The translations under genes and the position numbers were made by a program. Below the pieces are notes generated by a model. The model saw only the letters and a list, made by a program, of their open reading frames with translations. It was not told the DNA's origin and ran no database searches. From Dyadobacter endophyticus (GTDB taxonomy: Bacteria; Bacteroidota; Bacteroidia; Cytophagales; Spirosomataceae), in the NCBI RefSeq assembly GCF_014641595.1, contig NZ_BMIA01000002.1, positions 186,001 through 250,000 on the forward strand: a stretch of 64,000 bases of DNA. The letters run 5' to 3'. Within the stretch, counting starts at the first letter, position 1; each line of letters opens with the position of its first letter. This document shows positions 34,363-43,465 of the stretch, piece by piece.

Positions 34363-35388
34363 ATGCTCTACATCGTCATCACATACCTCTGGGCGTCGAT
34401 TCTACTTTACCTGCTGCTGGGCGGAGCGGATTTTGGTGCGGGGATTATCGAACTTTTTACCTCGCAAAAGAACAAGCAAGTTACCCGAAAGACGCTTTAC
34501 TCGGCCATCGGGCCTATTTGGGAGGCTAATCACATGTGGCTTATTATCGCCATTGTGATCCTGTTCGTCGGTTTCCCCGTCATTTATTCGACCATGTCGG
34601 TGAATATGCACATCCCGCTCACCGTCATGCTGATCGGCATTATTGCACGCGGTACGGCATTCACGTTCCGGCATTACGATGCGGTTGTGGACGATATGCA
34701 GCATCTTTACAATTCCATATTCGCGATTTCCAGCTTCACGACGCCCCTTTTTCTGGGTATTATCGCAGGAAGCGCGGTTTCCGGGCGTATCGATCCGCAG
34801 GCCGATACCTTCGCCGACGCCTATATTTTCAGCTGGCTGCATTGGTTCGCCATCACGGTCGGGCTGTTTACGGTTTCGATATGCGGCTTTCTGGCGTCGG
34901 TTTACCTCATTGGCGAAACCCAGGTCGAGCACGAGCGGCTCCGCTTTGCGCACAAAGCGCAGTTTTTTAACATCGCCGCCGTGGTATGCGGCTCGCTGGT
35001 GTTTGTGGCGGCCTGGTTCGAACATATCCCGCTGTTCGACTGGGTATTCGGTAATTGGGTCGGGCGCATTGCCATTCTTTCGGCTACGCTCTCGCTTATC
35101 TGGATGTGGACGTTGCTTTACAAGGGGAAAATCGGCCTGCTAAGACCGCTGGCTGGTTTCCAGGTGACGATGATCCTCCTTACCACAACTTTCAAACACT
35201 TTCCGAACATCGTGATCCTGAAAGGCGGCGGCTATTTGTCCCTCACCGAACATGCCGGCCACGAAAAAACCATCGGAGCGCTGGGCTGGGCGCTGCTTTT
35301 GGGCAGTATTCTCATATTACCGACCCTTTTCTACCTCATTTACAGCTTCCAGAAAAAGCCATTGTCTTACGGAGGCGAAACGCATTAG
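34363..35388 (+). CDS. cydB: Cytochrome bd-type quinol oxidase subunit II
   Basis: A 341-residue inner-membrane protein with about eight to nine helices. The family start MLYIVITYLWASILLYLLLG followed by GGADFGAGIIELF is clear, as are IGPIWEANHMWLIIAIVILF and LHWFAITVGLFTVSICGFLA. It forms the heterodimer with CydA, encoded 2 bases upstream, and the two are surely co-transcribed. No obvious terminator follows. Confidence 0.97.
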   Translation: MLYIVITYLWASILLYLLLGGADFGAGIIELFTSQKNKQVTRKTLYSAIGPIWEANHMWLIIAIVILFVGFPVIYSTMSVNMHIPLTVMLIGIIARGTAFTFRHYDAVVDDMQHLYNSIFAISSFTTPLFLGIIAGSAVSGRIDPQADTFADAYIFSWLHWFAITVGLFTVSICGFLASVYLIGETQVEHERLRFAHKAQFFNIAAVVCGSLVFVAAWFEHIPLFDWVFGNWVGRIAILSATLSLIWMWTLLYKGKIGLLRPLAGFQVTMILLTTTFKHFPNIVILKGGGYLSLTEHAGHEKTIGALGWALLLGSILILPTLFYLIYSFQKKPLSYGGETH

Positions 35389-35565
35389 ACCAACCTCCCT
35401 TACCAGTACGAAACAGGGTTCATTCGGCGCTCCCACTCCTTTCAATAACCGTTTGGTACCACACGGACATTGGAATGAGTTGGGTTGTGCCCATTATCAT
35501 ACTTTGTGAAAAAATCGCAGCCGGGTTAGCTGCCATTCACAAGGGATTTTAACACTATACCCACT

Positions 35566-36312
35566 ATGATAAAAGCGCTGATCATCGACGACGAGCCACG
35601 AGCCCGTAATGTTTTGCACCAGTTTATCATCAGTTTCGCGCCCGAAATCTCGGAGGTACGAACTGCCGCATCGGTAGAAGAAGCCAAAGAAGTGCTGGAA
35701 TTCTTTCAGCCAGACCTTGTTTTCCTCGACGTGGAAATGCCCCATCAGAACGGATTTGACTTCCTGCTGCTCCCCAACAATCCCGATTTCGATGTCATTT
35801 TCACCACGGCCCATAATCAGTACGCCATCCAGGCGATACGGTTCAGTGCGTTGGACTACCTGCTGAAACCCATTAATCCGGATGAACTCCGCGACGCGGT
35901 GAAACGGCATTTCACGAAAAGTGAGAGTTTCAAGCAACGCAAAATGCTTTTTGACAATCTCGCCGTGAACATCGACAAACGGGACATTAAAGATTTCCGC
36001 CTGGCGGTGCCTTCGAGTGAGGGGGTTTTCTTTTTTATGATACACGAAATCCTCCGCCTCGAAGCAGACCGCAACTACACGATCATCCACCTGATCAATA
36101 AACGGCCGTTTATCGCGAGCAAGACATTGAAACATTTCGAGGACATGCTGGATAAGTTCCGCTTTGTTCGAACACACAAATCCCACCTGGTCAATCTCGA
36201 CCATATTATACGGATCAGCAACAACAACGAGTTCATTATCCTCTCGGACGGGTCACGTATAGAGGTGTCGCGTAGGAAAAAAGATGAAGTCCAGCGGCAA
36301 CTGAATATCTGA
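35566..36312 (+). CDS. LytTR family response regulator
   Basis: A 248-residue two-component response regulator. The receiver domain (about 1-120) has the acidic pair in ALIIDDEPRARN, the phospho-acceptor Asp55 in LVFLDVEMPHQNGF, and the conserved Lys in YLLKPINPDEL. The C-terminal LytTR DNA-binding domain (about 140-245) includes ILRLEADRNYTIIHL and FVRTHKSHLVNLDHIIRI. Such regulators usually pair with a LytS/YehU-type membrane histidine kinase, but none is adjacent. The gene is flanked by cydB (same strand, 177 bases) and the fucP-like gene. Its targets are unknown. Confidence 0.94.
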   Translation: MIKALIIDDEPRARNVLHQFIISFAPEISEVRTAASVEEAKEVLEFFQPDLVFLDVEMPHQNGFDFLLLPNNPDFDVIFTTAHNQYAIQAIRFSALDYLLKPINPDELRDAVKRHFTKSESFKQRKMLFDNLAVNIDKRDIKDFRLAVPSSEGVFFFMIHEILRLEADRNYTIIHLINKRPFIASKTLKHFEDMLDKFRFVRTHKSHLVNLDHIIRISNNNEFIILSDGSRIEVSRRKKDEVQRQLNI

Positions 36313-36325
36313 AAGCCAGGCTTCG

Positions 36326-36403
36326 CAAAACAATGTATTGGAATATTTTAGGAGGCAAGAAGCATTTCCCCCTAAAAAAATATTATTCCTTTGCATTGTT
36401 TTG
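36326..36403. repeat. Long imperfect inverted repeat after the response-regulator gene
   Basis: Outer arms CAAAACAATG (36326-36335) and CATTGTTTTG (36394-36403) are perfect. Inner segments GGAAT...TTTTAGGAGG and CCCCCTAAAAA...ATTCC continue the pairing with bulges. The right arm runs into TTTTACTTT. It may terminate the response-regulator transcript or be a small repeat element; it ends 45 bases before the fucP-like start. Confidence 0.5.
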
Positions 36404-36447
36404 TTTTACTTTACAGCCGTTCCTGAATCTACTAATATTTAACCTTT

Positions 36448-37704
36448 ATGACCGATCGTAAGACGCGGCTGGCTGTCATCCTCATCACGTCACTGTTTTT
36501 TCTCTGGGGTTTTGCCCTCAATCTCAACCCAATCCTGATCCCGCATTTAAAGAAAGCCTGTCAGCTCAGCGACTTTCAATCCGCGCTGATCGATTCCGCC
36601 TCCTACATCGCCTACTTCCTGATCGCATTACCGGCCGGGCTTTTCATGAAAAAGTATGGATACAAGGCCGGTATCGCCTTTGGCCTATTACTTTTTGCCA
36701 CCGGCTCATTTCTATTTTACCCAGCGGCCGAAATGCGGCATTTCGGATTCTTTTTATTCGCATTGTTTGTCATCGCAAGCGGGCTGACTATGCTTGAAAC
36801 AGCTGCTAACCCGTATATTACTGTACTTGGCGACGCCGATTCCGCTACACAGCGGCTCAATTTTGCGCAGTCTTTCAATGGACTAGCGGCATTTCTGGCA
36901 CCGTTAATGGGAGGAAAATTCATTCTTTCAGGCAAAACGCTTAGCGAAGCCGAGCACCAGGCCATGTCTCCCGACCAGCTGAATGCCTATCTGAATGAAG
37001 AAGCATCTTCGGTACAAATTCCGTTTATTCTCATCGGTTTGGTGGTGTTGCTCGTTGCCGTGATGATCTGGCGAACTTCTTTGCCGGAAATCAAGGAGGA
37101 AGAAGAAGAAGTTGAACAAAAACCGAGCGGCTCCATCTGGGGCGAAAAAAACCTTATTCTGGGCACTACCGCCCAGTTCTTCTATGTGGGCGCGCAGGTA
37201 TGCATCAGAAGCTTCTTCATCCGTTTCGCCGACCATGTGGCGGGTATTGATGAAAAAACGGCTGCCTACTTACTGTCGGGGGCATTGCTTGCCTTCATGG
37301 TCGGCCGGTTCATTGGTACCTATCTGATGCGTTTCGTAGCGCCGCCGCGTTTGCTGGCCATTTATAGCATTGCCAACATTGTATTGCTCATCATTGCCGT
37401 GATTACAGATGGAATGTTCTCGGTTTACGCGCTGGTAGGCGTCGAATTTTTCATGTCGATCATGTTCCCGACCATATTCGCATTGAGTATCCGCGGATTG
37501 GGTGAAAAAACCAAAATTGGATCATCGCTGGTCATTATGTCGATCGTGGGCGGCGCTTTTTTCCCCGTGATTATGGGTCAGGTGTCGGATATTTCGTCCA
37601 TTCAAACGGCTTACATAGTCCCTGCGGTGTGTTTCCTTGTAGTATTATACTTCGCGATCCGTAACAGCTCGGTGAAGAGCGTGACATTGGGCACTTCGCA
37701 TTAA
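36448..37704 (+). CDS. fucP: L-fucose:proton symporter-type MFS sugar transporter
   Basis: A 418-residue, about 12-helix major facilitator protein of the FucP branch. The start RLAVILITSLFFLWGFALNL followed by NPILIPHLKKACQLSDFQSA and LETAANPYITVLGDADSATQ with RLNFAQSFNGLA is typical of FucP/GluP transporters; NPYIT and RLNFAQSFN carry transport residues in the family. It heads a three-gene operon with an SDR and a zinc dehydrogenase, supporting uptake of L-fucose or a related monosaccharide. The exact substrate is not provable from sequence. Confidence 0.88.
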   Translation: MTDRKTRLAVILITSLFFLWGFALNLNPILIPHLKKACQLSDFQSALIDSASYIAYFLIALPAGLFMKKYGYKAGIAFGLLLFATGSFLFYPAAEMRHFGFFLFALFVIASGLTMLETAANPYITVLGDADSATQRLNFAQSFNGLAAFLAPLMGGKFILSGKTLSEAEHQAMSPDQLNAYLNEEASSVQIPFILIGLVVLLVAVMIWRTSLPEIKEEEEEVEQKPSGSIWGEKNLILGTTAQFFYVGAQVCIRSFFIRFADHVAGIDEKTAAYLLSGALLAFMVGRFIGTYLMRFVAPPRLLAIYSIANIVLLIIAVITDGMFSVYALVGVEFFMSIMFPTIFALSIRGLGEKTKIGSSLVIMSIVGGAFFPVIMGQVSDISSIQTAYIVPAVCFLVVLYFAIRNSSVKSVTLGTSH

Positions 37705-37744
37705 TAGGAAAGCAATTCATTTATAAGCATTTATTAAATTAATA

Positions 37745-38533
37745 ATGGATTTAAAACTTCAAAATAAGGTAATCGTCGTGACTGGCGGGGCGAAAGGTAT
37801 TGGCGAGGGAATCGTGCAAGTGCTGGCATCAGAAGGCGCAATACCGGTGATCGTCGGCAGAAATGCAGATGACAACCAAAAAGTAGTTGACGCGCTGGCG
37901 GCGCAAGGAAAAGAATCATTTCAGGTAGCGGCTGAGCTTACCCGCCCCGAAGAGTCGGAAAAAGCGGTGAATGCGGTGCTCGAAAAATATGGCCGGATCG
38001 ACGGTCTGATCAATAATGCAGGGGTAAATGATGGTGTAGGGCTTGAAAACGGCACGTATGACGGCTTTATCGCTTCACTGCACAAGAATGTGGTACATTA
38101 CTACCTGATGGCGCATTATGCATTGCCGGCATTGAAGGTTTCCAAAGGTTCCATCGTTAATATCAGTTCAAAAACGGCCGATACCGGCCAGGGCGGAACC
38201 TCCGCTTATGCTGCTTCCAATGGCGGACGCAATGCATTGACACGCGAATGGGCCGTGGAATTACTGAAATATGGCATCCGCGTGAATTCGGTGATTGTAG
38301 CCGAATGCTGGACGCCGCTTTATGAAAAATGGATTGAAACCCTACCCAATCCGCAGGAAAAACTGGCATCGATCACGGCGAATATTCCATTGGAAAACCG
38401 CATGACAACAGCCGAGGAAATCGCTAACATGACTGTTTTCCTACTTTCTGAAAAATCCAGTCACACTACCGGGCAGCTTATTTACGTCGACGGCGGGTAT
38501 GTCCACCTCGACCGTGCGCTGGCCAATTCCTGA
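37745..38533 (+). CDS. SDR family sugar dehydrogenase, catalytic Lys replaced by Asn
   Basis: A 262-residue short-chain dehydrogenase. The cofactor motif is TGGAKGIG (13-20), with NNAG at 90-93. Catalytic Ser is in NISSKT (about 141-142). The active-site motif reads SAYAASNGGRNALTREWA: Tyr155 is present, but the position of the usual Lys of YxxxK is Asn159 (codon AAT at 38219-38221). The rest of the fold is regular, ending TGQLIYVDGGYVHLDRA. Placed between fucP and a zinc dehydrogenase, it resembles L-fucose dehydrogenases, which form the lactone. Activity with Asn at this position is uncertain. Confidence 0.85.
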   Translation: MDLKLQNKVIVVTGGAKGIGEGIVQVLASEGAIPVIVGRNADDNQKVVDALAAQGKESFQVAAELTRPEESEKAVNAVLEKYGRIDGLINNAGVNDGVGLENGTYDGFIASLHKNVVHYYLMAHYALPALKVSKGSIVNISSKTADTGQGGTSAYAASNGGRNALTREWAVELLKYGIRVNSVIVAECWTPLYEKWIETLPNPQEKLASITANIPLENRMTTAEEIANMTVFLLSEKSSHTTGQLIYVDGGYVHLDRALANS

Positions 38534-38542
38534 TAACGATCA

Positions 38543-39556
38543 ATGGAAATACTAGTTTGTACCACACCCGGCTCATTCTCCTACGAACAGGCCGATGCGC
38601 CCGTAGCGACACCAGGCCATAGTATACTGAAAATCAAAAGAATAGGTATTTGCGGAACCGACTTGCACGCCTTCGAGGGAACCCAACCTTTCTTTAATTA
38701 TCCAAGAATCCTCGGTCACGAGCTGGCCGGGGAGATCGTCGAAACCGACGCGCCGGGTTTTGTGAAGGGCGAGGCGGTAACGTTTGTTCCCTACTTCAAT
38801 TGCGGCAAATGTGTGGCCTGCCGCAATGGCAAGCCCAACTGCTGTACCACCCTGAAAGTATCGGGCGTGCACATCGACGGCGGGATGGTGGAGTACCTGT
38901 CTGTCCCCTCCTACTCGCTCGTGCACGGCGATGGCCTGAGCTTCGACGAGCTTGCGCTGGTGGAACCGCTTGCGATAGGCGCCCATGGCGTGCGCCGTGC
39001 GGATGTACGCAAGGACGAGTTCGTGCTCGTGGTAGGTGCCGGCCCCATCGGACTTGGTGCGATGGAATTTGCCCGTATTGCCGGCGGCAAGGTTATAGCG
39101 CTGGATATCAACGACCAGCGTCTTGCATTTTGCCGCGATCGCATTGGTGTGGAGCATACCATTAACGGGCTGACAGAAAACGTTACCGAACGCCTGGCCG
39201 AAATCACCAACGGCGATATGCCGACAACCGTCATCGATGCAACGGGCAACCTGCGGGCCATTAATACGGCATTCGCTTACCTCGCGCACGGTGGCAAATA
39301 TGTGCTGGTAGGCCTGCAAAAAGGTGAAATCGCATTCAGCCATCCCGAATTCCACAAACGGGAAGCGACATTGATGAGCAGCCGCAACGCAACCCGCGCC
39401 GATTTCGAACATGTGATCCACAGCATGAAAAACGGGTTGGTTGACCCAAAAACATACATCACCCACCGCGTCGCATTCGGGCAGGTGAAGGATGAATTCG
39501 AAAGTTGGCTCGACCCGGCGAATGGGGTTATCAAGGCGATGGTGGAGCTGGATTGA
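38543..39556 (+). CDS. Zinc-dependent medium-chain alcohol/sugar dehydrogenase
   Basis: A 337-residue MDR-family NAD(P)-dependent dehydrogenase. Catalytic zinc ligands are in GICGTDLHAFEG and ILGHELAGEIV. The structural zinc cysteines are in CGKCVACRNGKPNCC. The nucleotide-binding motif is VVGAGPIGLGAMEFARIAGG. It starts 9 bases after the SDR gene and ends the operon. With fucP and the SDR it probably oxidises a further intermediate of an L-fucose or L-galactose type pathway. The dehydratase and aldolase steps are not in the window. Confidence 0.88.
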   Translation: MEILVCTTPGSFSYEQADAPVATPGHSILKIKRIGICGTDLHAFEGTQPFFNYPRILGHELAGEIVETDAPGFVKGEAVTFVPYFNCGKCVACRNGKPNCCTTLKVSGVHIDGGMVEYLSVPSYSLVHGDGLSFDELALVEPLAIGAHGVRRADVRKDEFVLVVGAGPIGLGAMEFARIAGGKVIALDINDQRLAFCRDRIGVEHTINGLTENVTERLAEITNGDMPTTVIDATGNLRAINTAFAYLAHGGKYVLVGLQKGEIAFSHPEFHKREATLMSSRNATRADFEHVIHSMKNGLVDPKTYITHRVAFGQVKDEFESWLDPANGVIKAMVELD

Positions 39557-39569
39557 CCGACGCGATCCC

Positions 39570-40688
39570 CTAATTCGTTTTTTTGTAGTTCAAAATGGCC
39601 CAACCGTTCAGTACGACGGCCATTAATGATACTATTCCTACATGGGGCAGGACATCGATGAAACTGCTGCCTTTGAGAATGACCATTCGCATCACCTCGA
39701 TCATATAACGCACCGGATTGACGCGCGTGATCAGCTTGGCCCACTCGGGCATGCTGTCGATCGAAGTGAACAGACCGCCCAGCAGTATGAAAAGCATCAT
39801 AAAAAAGAACATGATGAACATGGCCTGCTGCTGGGTGTCGCAAAACGTCGATACGAGTAAACCGAAACCTAAAACGGCCAGTAAATACACCGAAATAAAG
39901 GCGTAGAGCGTCAGCAAACTCCCTAACGGCACGATCCCGTACATAAACCGCGCCACGAGCAGCCCTATTGTGAAAACAATATTGGCCAGCACCCAGAAGG
40001 GGATCAGTTTACCCAAAATAAATATGTGCTTCTTAATAGGCGTCACGTTGATTTGCTCAATCGTGCCTATCTCCTTTTCCCTGACAATATTCAACGCCGA
40101 CAAAAAGCCTCCCACCATCGTTACGAGGATGGCAAGAATGCCGGGCACGATAAATACCTTATAATTCAAAACCGGGTTGAACCAGTTTGAAGCTACCACC
40201 TCGATCACGGGAAACTGACTCTGCCGCGGCGGGGTGACGAGCTGCATGCGAACGTCCGCATTAAAATCGCCGATAATGCTGCCCAGATACGAACCGCCGA
40301 GACTGGCCTTCGTACCATTGATGGCATTCACAGCCACATAAAGCTGTTCGTGGTCTTCACGGATCAGGTTTCTTTCAAAATGATGCGGGATTTCGAGGAT
40401 CAAATCCGCTTTGTCGGCTTCAATAAGGCCGAACGCCTCTTTGAACGACGCATTGTAGCCCGTAAGCCGGAAATAGCCCGATGCCACGATCTTCGAGATC
40501 AGTTTCTGCGAATAGGGCGATTTATCGTGGTCGACAACCGATAAATTGATGTTCCTCACCTCATAATCGGCGGCGAGCGGCATGAGTATCAGCTGCACCA
40601 TCGGCATGAAAAAGATCATCGCTACGATGGCTTTGTCCCTAAAAATCTGCCGGAATTCTTTGCGTAACAAAAATCGTAATATCCTCAT
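39570..40688 (-). CDS. ABC-2 type efflux permease (YbhR/YbhS-like)
   Basis: A 372-residue inner-membrane permease. The N-terminal amphipathic start FLLRKEFRQIFRDKAIVAMI is followed by a first helix, a periplasmic domain of about 150 residues, and five C-terminal helices with the ABC-2 signature region NIVREKEIGTIEQINVTPIK. Its ATG overlaps the stop of the upstream permease by 4 bases (ATGA). It is the last gene of a six-gene efflux operon (TolC, HlyD, two ATPases, two permeases) built like Escherichia coli ybhGFSR. It converges on the zinc dehydrogenase with only 13 bases between stops and no visible terminator. Confidence 0.92.
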   Translation of the reverse strand: MRILRFLLRKEFRQIFRDKAIVAMIFFMPMVQLILMPLAADYEVRNINLSVVDHDKSPYSQKLISKIVASGYFRLTGYNASFKEAFGLIEADKADLILEIPHHFERNLIREDHEQLYVAVNAINGTKASLGGSYLGSIIGDFNADVRMQLVTPPRQSQFPVIEVVASNWFNPVLNYKVFIVPGILAILVTMVGGFLSALNIVREKEIGTIEQINVTPIKKHIFILGKLIPFWVLANIVFTIGLLVARFMYGIVPLGSLLTLYAFISVYLLAVLGFGLLVSTFCDTQQQAMFIMFFFMMLFILLGGLFTSIDSMPEWAKLITRVNPVRYMIEVMRMVILKGSSFIDVLPHVGIVSLMAVVLNGWAILNYKKTN

Positions 40689-41791
40689 TGCAAACGGATT
40701 TTAAAGCTTTTCAAACTCACAAGCAACAGAAACAGGGTCATTCCCAGCAAAATCAGCGTTTCTTTCCAAAGCGCAGTGATCCCTAACCCTTTGATCATTA
40801 TCGACTTTACGATAATGTAAAACCATTTGGAGGGAACGATGTTCGAGATGATCTGCAACGGTATGGGCATATTTTCGATCGGGAACAGAAAGCCGCTGAA
40901 CATCATCGTCGGAAGCAGCATACCCATCAATGAAATGAGCATCGCTATTTGTTGGGAATCTGTTTTAATGGATATAAAAATACCCAGTGCCAAACAAGTG
41001 ATGATGAACAATGTGCTTTCGGCAAATAGCAGCACAACGCTCCCTTTCACAGGCAAATCGAGCACAAAAACGCTTAGCAGCAATATCGCCGTCACATTCA
41101 CCAGCGACAATGCGAGGTAGGGGAATGCTTTCGCAAAAATCACCAGCACCGGTTTGAACGGTGATACGAGTAGGATTTCCATGGTGCCGGATTCTTTTTC
41201 ACGCACGATGGAAATAGCAGTCATCATCACCGAAACAAGCAATAGCACCAGTGCCATCACGCCCGGCACGAAGCCGTGCGCACCTTTGAGCTGAGGATTA
41301 TAGAGCATGCGGACTTCCGGCGTAATGCGGTAAGGGATTTCCAGATTTTGGTTGATCTGATTCTGATAATCCACGATGATCGACGACAGGTAATTCGTGA
41401 TCATATTCGCAGTATTCACATCGGTGGCATCGGTAATGATCTGAATCTGGGCCTTGTTCTGATGAAGCAGGTCCTCATTAAAATCTGCCGGAAATACCAC
41501 CACCGCCTTGATTTTCCCCTTCTTAAATGCCCCCAATATTTCACTGTGGCTCAGTGCTGCCTGCCGGATGTTGAAATACCGGCTGGAACCGATCTTCGTC
41601 AGCAACTCCTGCGAAGCATTATCTCTGGCATAATCGACGACCAAGATTTCGGAGTCTTTCACCTCGTTGGTCAATGCGAAACCGAAGATCAATATCTGCG
41701 CGATGGGCATTCCAAAGAGAATCAGCAGCGTACGCCGGTCGCGCAGCACGTGGTAAAATTCCTTTCTGACAAATGCGAGAAATTGTTTCAT
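40685..41791 (-). CDS. ABC-2 type efflux permease (YbhR/YbhS-like)
   Basis: A 368-residue permease, paralogous to the next gene. I choose the ATG at 41791 (MKQFLAFVRKEFYHVLRDRR) because it matches the start of its paralogue. The open frame continues to 41932 but would overlap the ATPase gene. A first helix (LILFGMPIAQILIFGFALTN), a periplasmic domain, and five C-terminal helices with AISIVREKESGTMEILLVSP follow. It begins 2 bases after the ATPase at 41794-42540. The two permeases presumably form a heterodimer. Confidence 0.92.
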   Translation of the reverse strand: MKQFLAFVRKEFYHVLRDRRTLLILFGMPIAQILIFGFALTNEVKDSEILVVDYARDNASQELLTKIGSSRYFNIRQAALSHSEILGAFKKGKIKAVVVFPADFNEDLLHQNKAQIQIITDATDVNTANMITNYLSSIIVDYQNQINQNLEIPYRITPEVRMLYNPQLKGAHGFVPGVMALVLLLVSVMMTAISIVREKESGTMEILLVSPFKPVLVIFAKAFPYLALSLVNVTAILLLSVFVLDLPVKGSVVLLFAESTLFIITCLALGIFISIKTDSQQIAMLISLMGMLLPTMMFSGFLFPIENMPIPLQIISNIVPSKWFYIIVKSIMIKGLGITALWKETLILLGMTLFLLLVSLKSFKIRLQ

Positions 41792-41793
41792 GG

Positions 41794-42540
41794 CTAATCC
41801 CCTCTTTTTGCGCCGCGCGCAAGTTGGTAAAACACTTCGTCCATCGACCGCGCGCGAAAGCTGCTTTTCAGGTTGGTAGGCGTGTCGAGGACCTCCATTC
41901 TGCCATCCACCATAATGGATATACGGTTGCAATACTCGGCCTCATCCATATAATGCGTGGTCACGAAAACGGTAATGCCGCTGTCGGCCGCCTGGTAAAT
42001 CATATCCCAAAACTGTCTCCGCGTCACCGGGTCTACCCCGCCGGTAGGCTCGTCGAGAAATACGATTTTCGGCTCGTGCAGTACGGCTACGGAAAAAGAC
42101 AGCTTCTGTTTCCAGCCCAAAGGCAAGGACCCTACGAGCTTGTTAGCTTCGGTTTTCAAGCCCAGCCTTTGGAGCAGCTCCTCGGTTTTGGATTGAATAC
42201 GCTCATCGGAAAGGCCGTAAATGCCTCCGAAAAACTCGATATTTTCCCGTACCGTCAGGTTTTCATAAAGCGAAAATTTCTGGCTCATGTAACCGATATT
42301 CTTCTTGATCTGCTCGGTTTGCGTGTACACATCGTAACCTGCGATAGTCGCTTTGCCCGAACTGGGCGACGAAAGGCCGCAGAGCATCCGCATGGCGGTG
42401 GTTTTCCCGGCGCCATTCGCGCCGAGGAAGCCGAAAATCTCCCCTCTGTGAACGTCGAATGTAATTTCGTTGGTGGCTATAAAATCTCCGAACCGCTTGG
42501 TGAGCTTTTCGCAGACAATCACTTTGTCGTCCTGCATCAT
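41794..42540 (-). CDS. ABC efflux ATPase with degenerate signature motif (second half of YbhF)
   Basis: A 248-residue ABC ATPase. Walker A is GANGAGKTT, Walker B IVFLDEPTGGVDP, and the H-loop VTTHYMDEAEYC, with its His. The signature motif that is normally LSGGQ reads LPLGWKQKLSF, as in the C-terminal half of Escherichia coli YbhF. Here the two halves are separate genes; this one starts 13 bases after its partner at 42554-43465. Pairing the two would give one canonical and one degenerate ATP site. Confidence 0.93.
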   Translation of the reverse strand: MMQDDKVIVCEKLTKRFGDFIATNEITFDVHRGEIFGFLGANGAGKTTAMRMLCGLSSPSSGKATIAGYDVYTQTEQIKKNIGYMSQKFSLYENLTVRENIEFFGGIYGLSDERIQSKTEELLQRLGLKTEANKLVGSLPLGWKQKLSFSVAVLHEPKIVFLDEPTGGVDPVTRRQFWDMIYQAADSGITVFVTTHYMDEAEYCNRISIMVDGRMEVLDTPTNLKSSFRARSMDEVFYQLARGAKRGD

Positions 42541-42553
42541 GGCTATGACGGTT

Positions 42554-43465
42554 TTAATGTAATAATTTAATAAATGAATCCTCGATCGTCACCTCGGCGT
42601 CCTTCACTTCCACGCCCGTGAGGCCGTGTTCGCGCAAGTAGACCTGCAGTGCGTGCGTATCCGTGTGTGCGTCGCGAAACGTGGCGTGTGCGTACTCGCC
42701 AAATGCGTAGCTGTTCAGAATGCCTGGGTGGCCTTCCAGGACTTTCAGCAGCTTATACATTTCATTGGCTTTAATGGCCAGCAGCCGGTCGGGATAGGTA
42801 TTTACAATGTTTTGCGGCGTGTCGATCGACAGTATTTTGCCGCTCTGGATCAATGCAATGCGGTCGCAGAGCGAAGCTTCGTCCATGTAAGGCGTCGAAA
42901 CGAGAATCGTAATATGCTGCTCCCTCAGTCTTCTGAGCATTTCCCAAAACTCCTTCCGCGAAACCGGGTCGACGCCCGTTGTAGGCTCGTCGAGAAACAG
43001 CGTGGTCGGTTTATGGATCAATGCGCAGCACAATGCGAGTTTCTGCTTCATACCGCCCGACAGCTTTCCCGCCCGCCGGTTTTTGAACGGCTCGATCTGC
43101 ACGTAAATGTCTTTGATCAAATGGTAGTTCTCGTCTATCGTCGTACCGAAAACGGTGGCGAAGAAATGCAGGTTTTCTTCAATGGTAAGATCCTGATACA
43201 GCGAGAACTTACCGGGCATATACCCTACCGAACTACGTATGGCCCTGAAATCCTGCACAATGTCATGCCCGTCTACGTGCGCGGAACCGCCATCCGGCAG
43301 GAGCAGCGTGGTGAGCATCCTAAAAATGCTCGTCTTGCCCGCCCCGTCCGGCCCTATCAACCCAAAAAGCTCGCCCTGGTTTACGGAAAACGATACATTG
43401 TCTACCGCCACGGTCTTCTCTTTGCCGTAGGTTTTGGTCAGATTTTTGACAACAACCGCTTCCAT
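42554..43465 (-). CDS. ABC efflux ATPase with canonical signature but altered H-loop (first half of YbhF)
   Basis: A 303-residue ABC ATPase. Walker A is GPDGAGKTS, the signature LSGGMKQKLALCC, and Walker B TLFLDEPTTGVDP. The H-loop region reads LVSTPYMDEASLC, with Pro where the catalytic-switch His is expected. A C-terminal extension of about 75 residues follows the ATPase core. It matches the N-terminal half of YbhF. The ATG overlaps the stop of the HlyD-type gene by one base (TAATG), so translation is coupled. Confidence 0.93.
   Translation of the reverse strand: MEAVVVKNLTKTYGKEKTVAVDNVSFSVNQGELFGLIGPDGAGKTSIFRMLTTLLLPDGGSAHVDGHDIVQDFRAIRSSVGYMPGKFSLYQDLTIEENLHFFATVFGTTIDENYHLIKDIYVQIEPFKNRRAGKLSGGMKQKLALCCALIHKPTTLFLDEPTTGVDPVSRKEFWEMLRRLREQHITILVSTPYMDEASLCDRIALIQSGKILSIDTPQNIVNTYPDRLLAIKANEMYKLLKVLEGHPGILNSYAFGEYAHATFRDAHTDTHALQVYLREHGLTGVEVKDAEVTIEDSFIKLLH

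Noticed and set aside
40685..41932. Longer 415-residue form of the upstream ABC permease
   Set aside because: The extra 47 codons overlap the ATPase gene end and lack permease character. The ATG at 41791 matches the paralogue's start and sits 2 bases after the ATPase stop.
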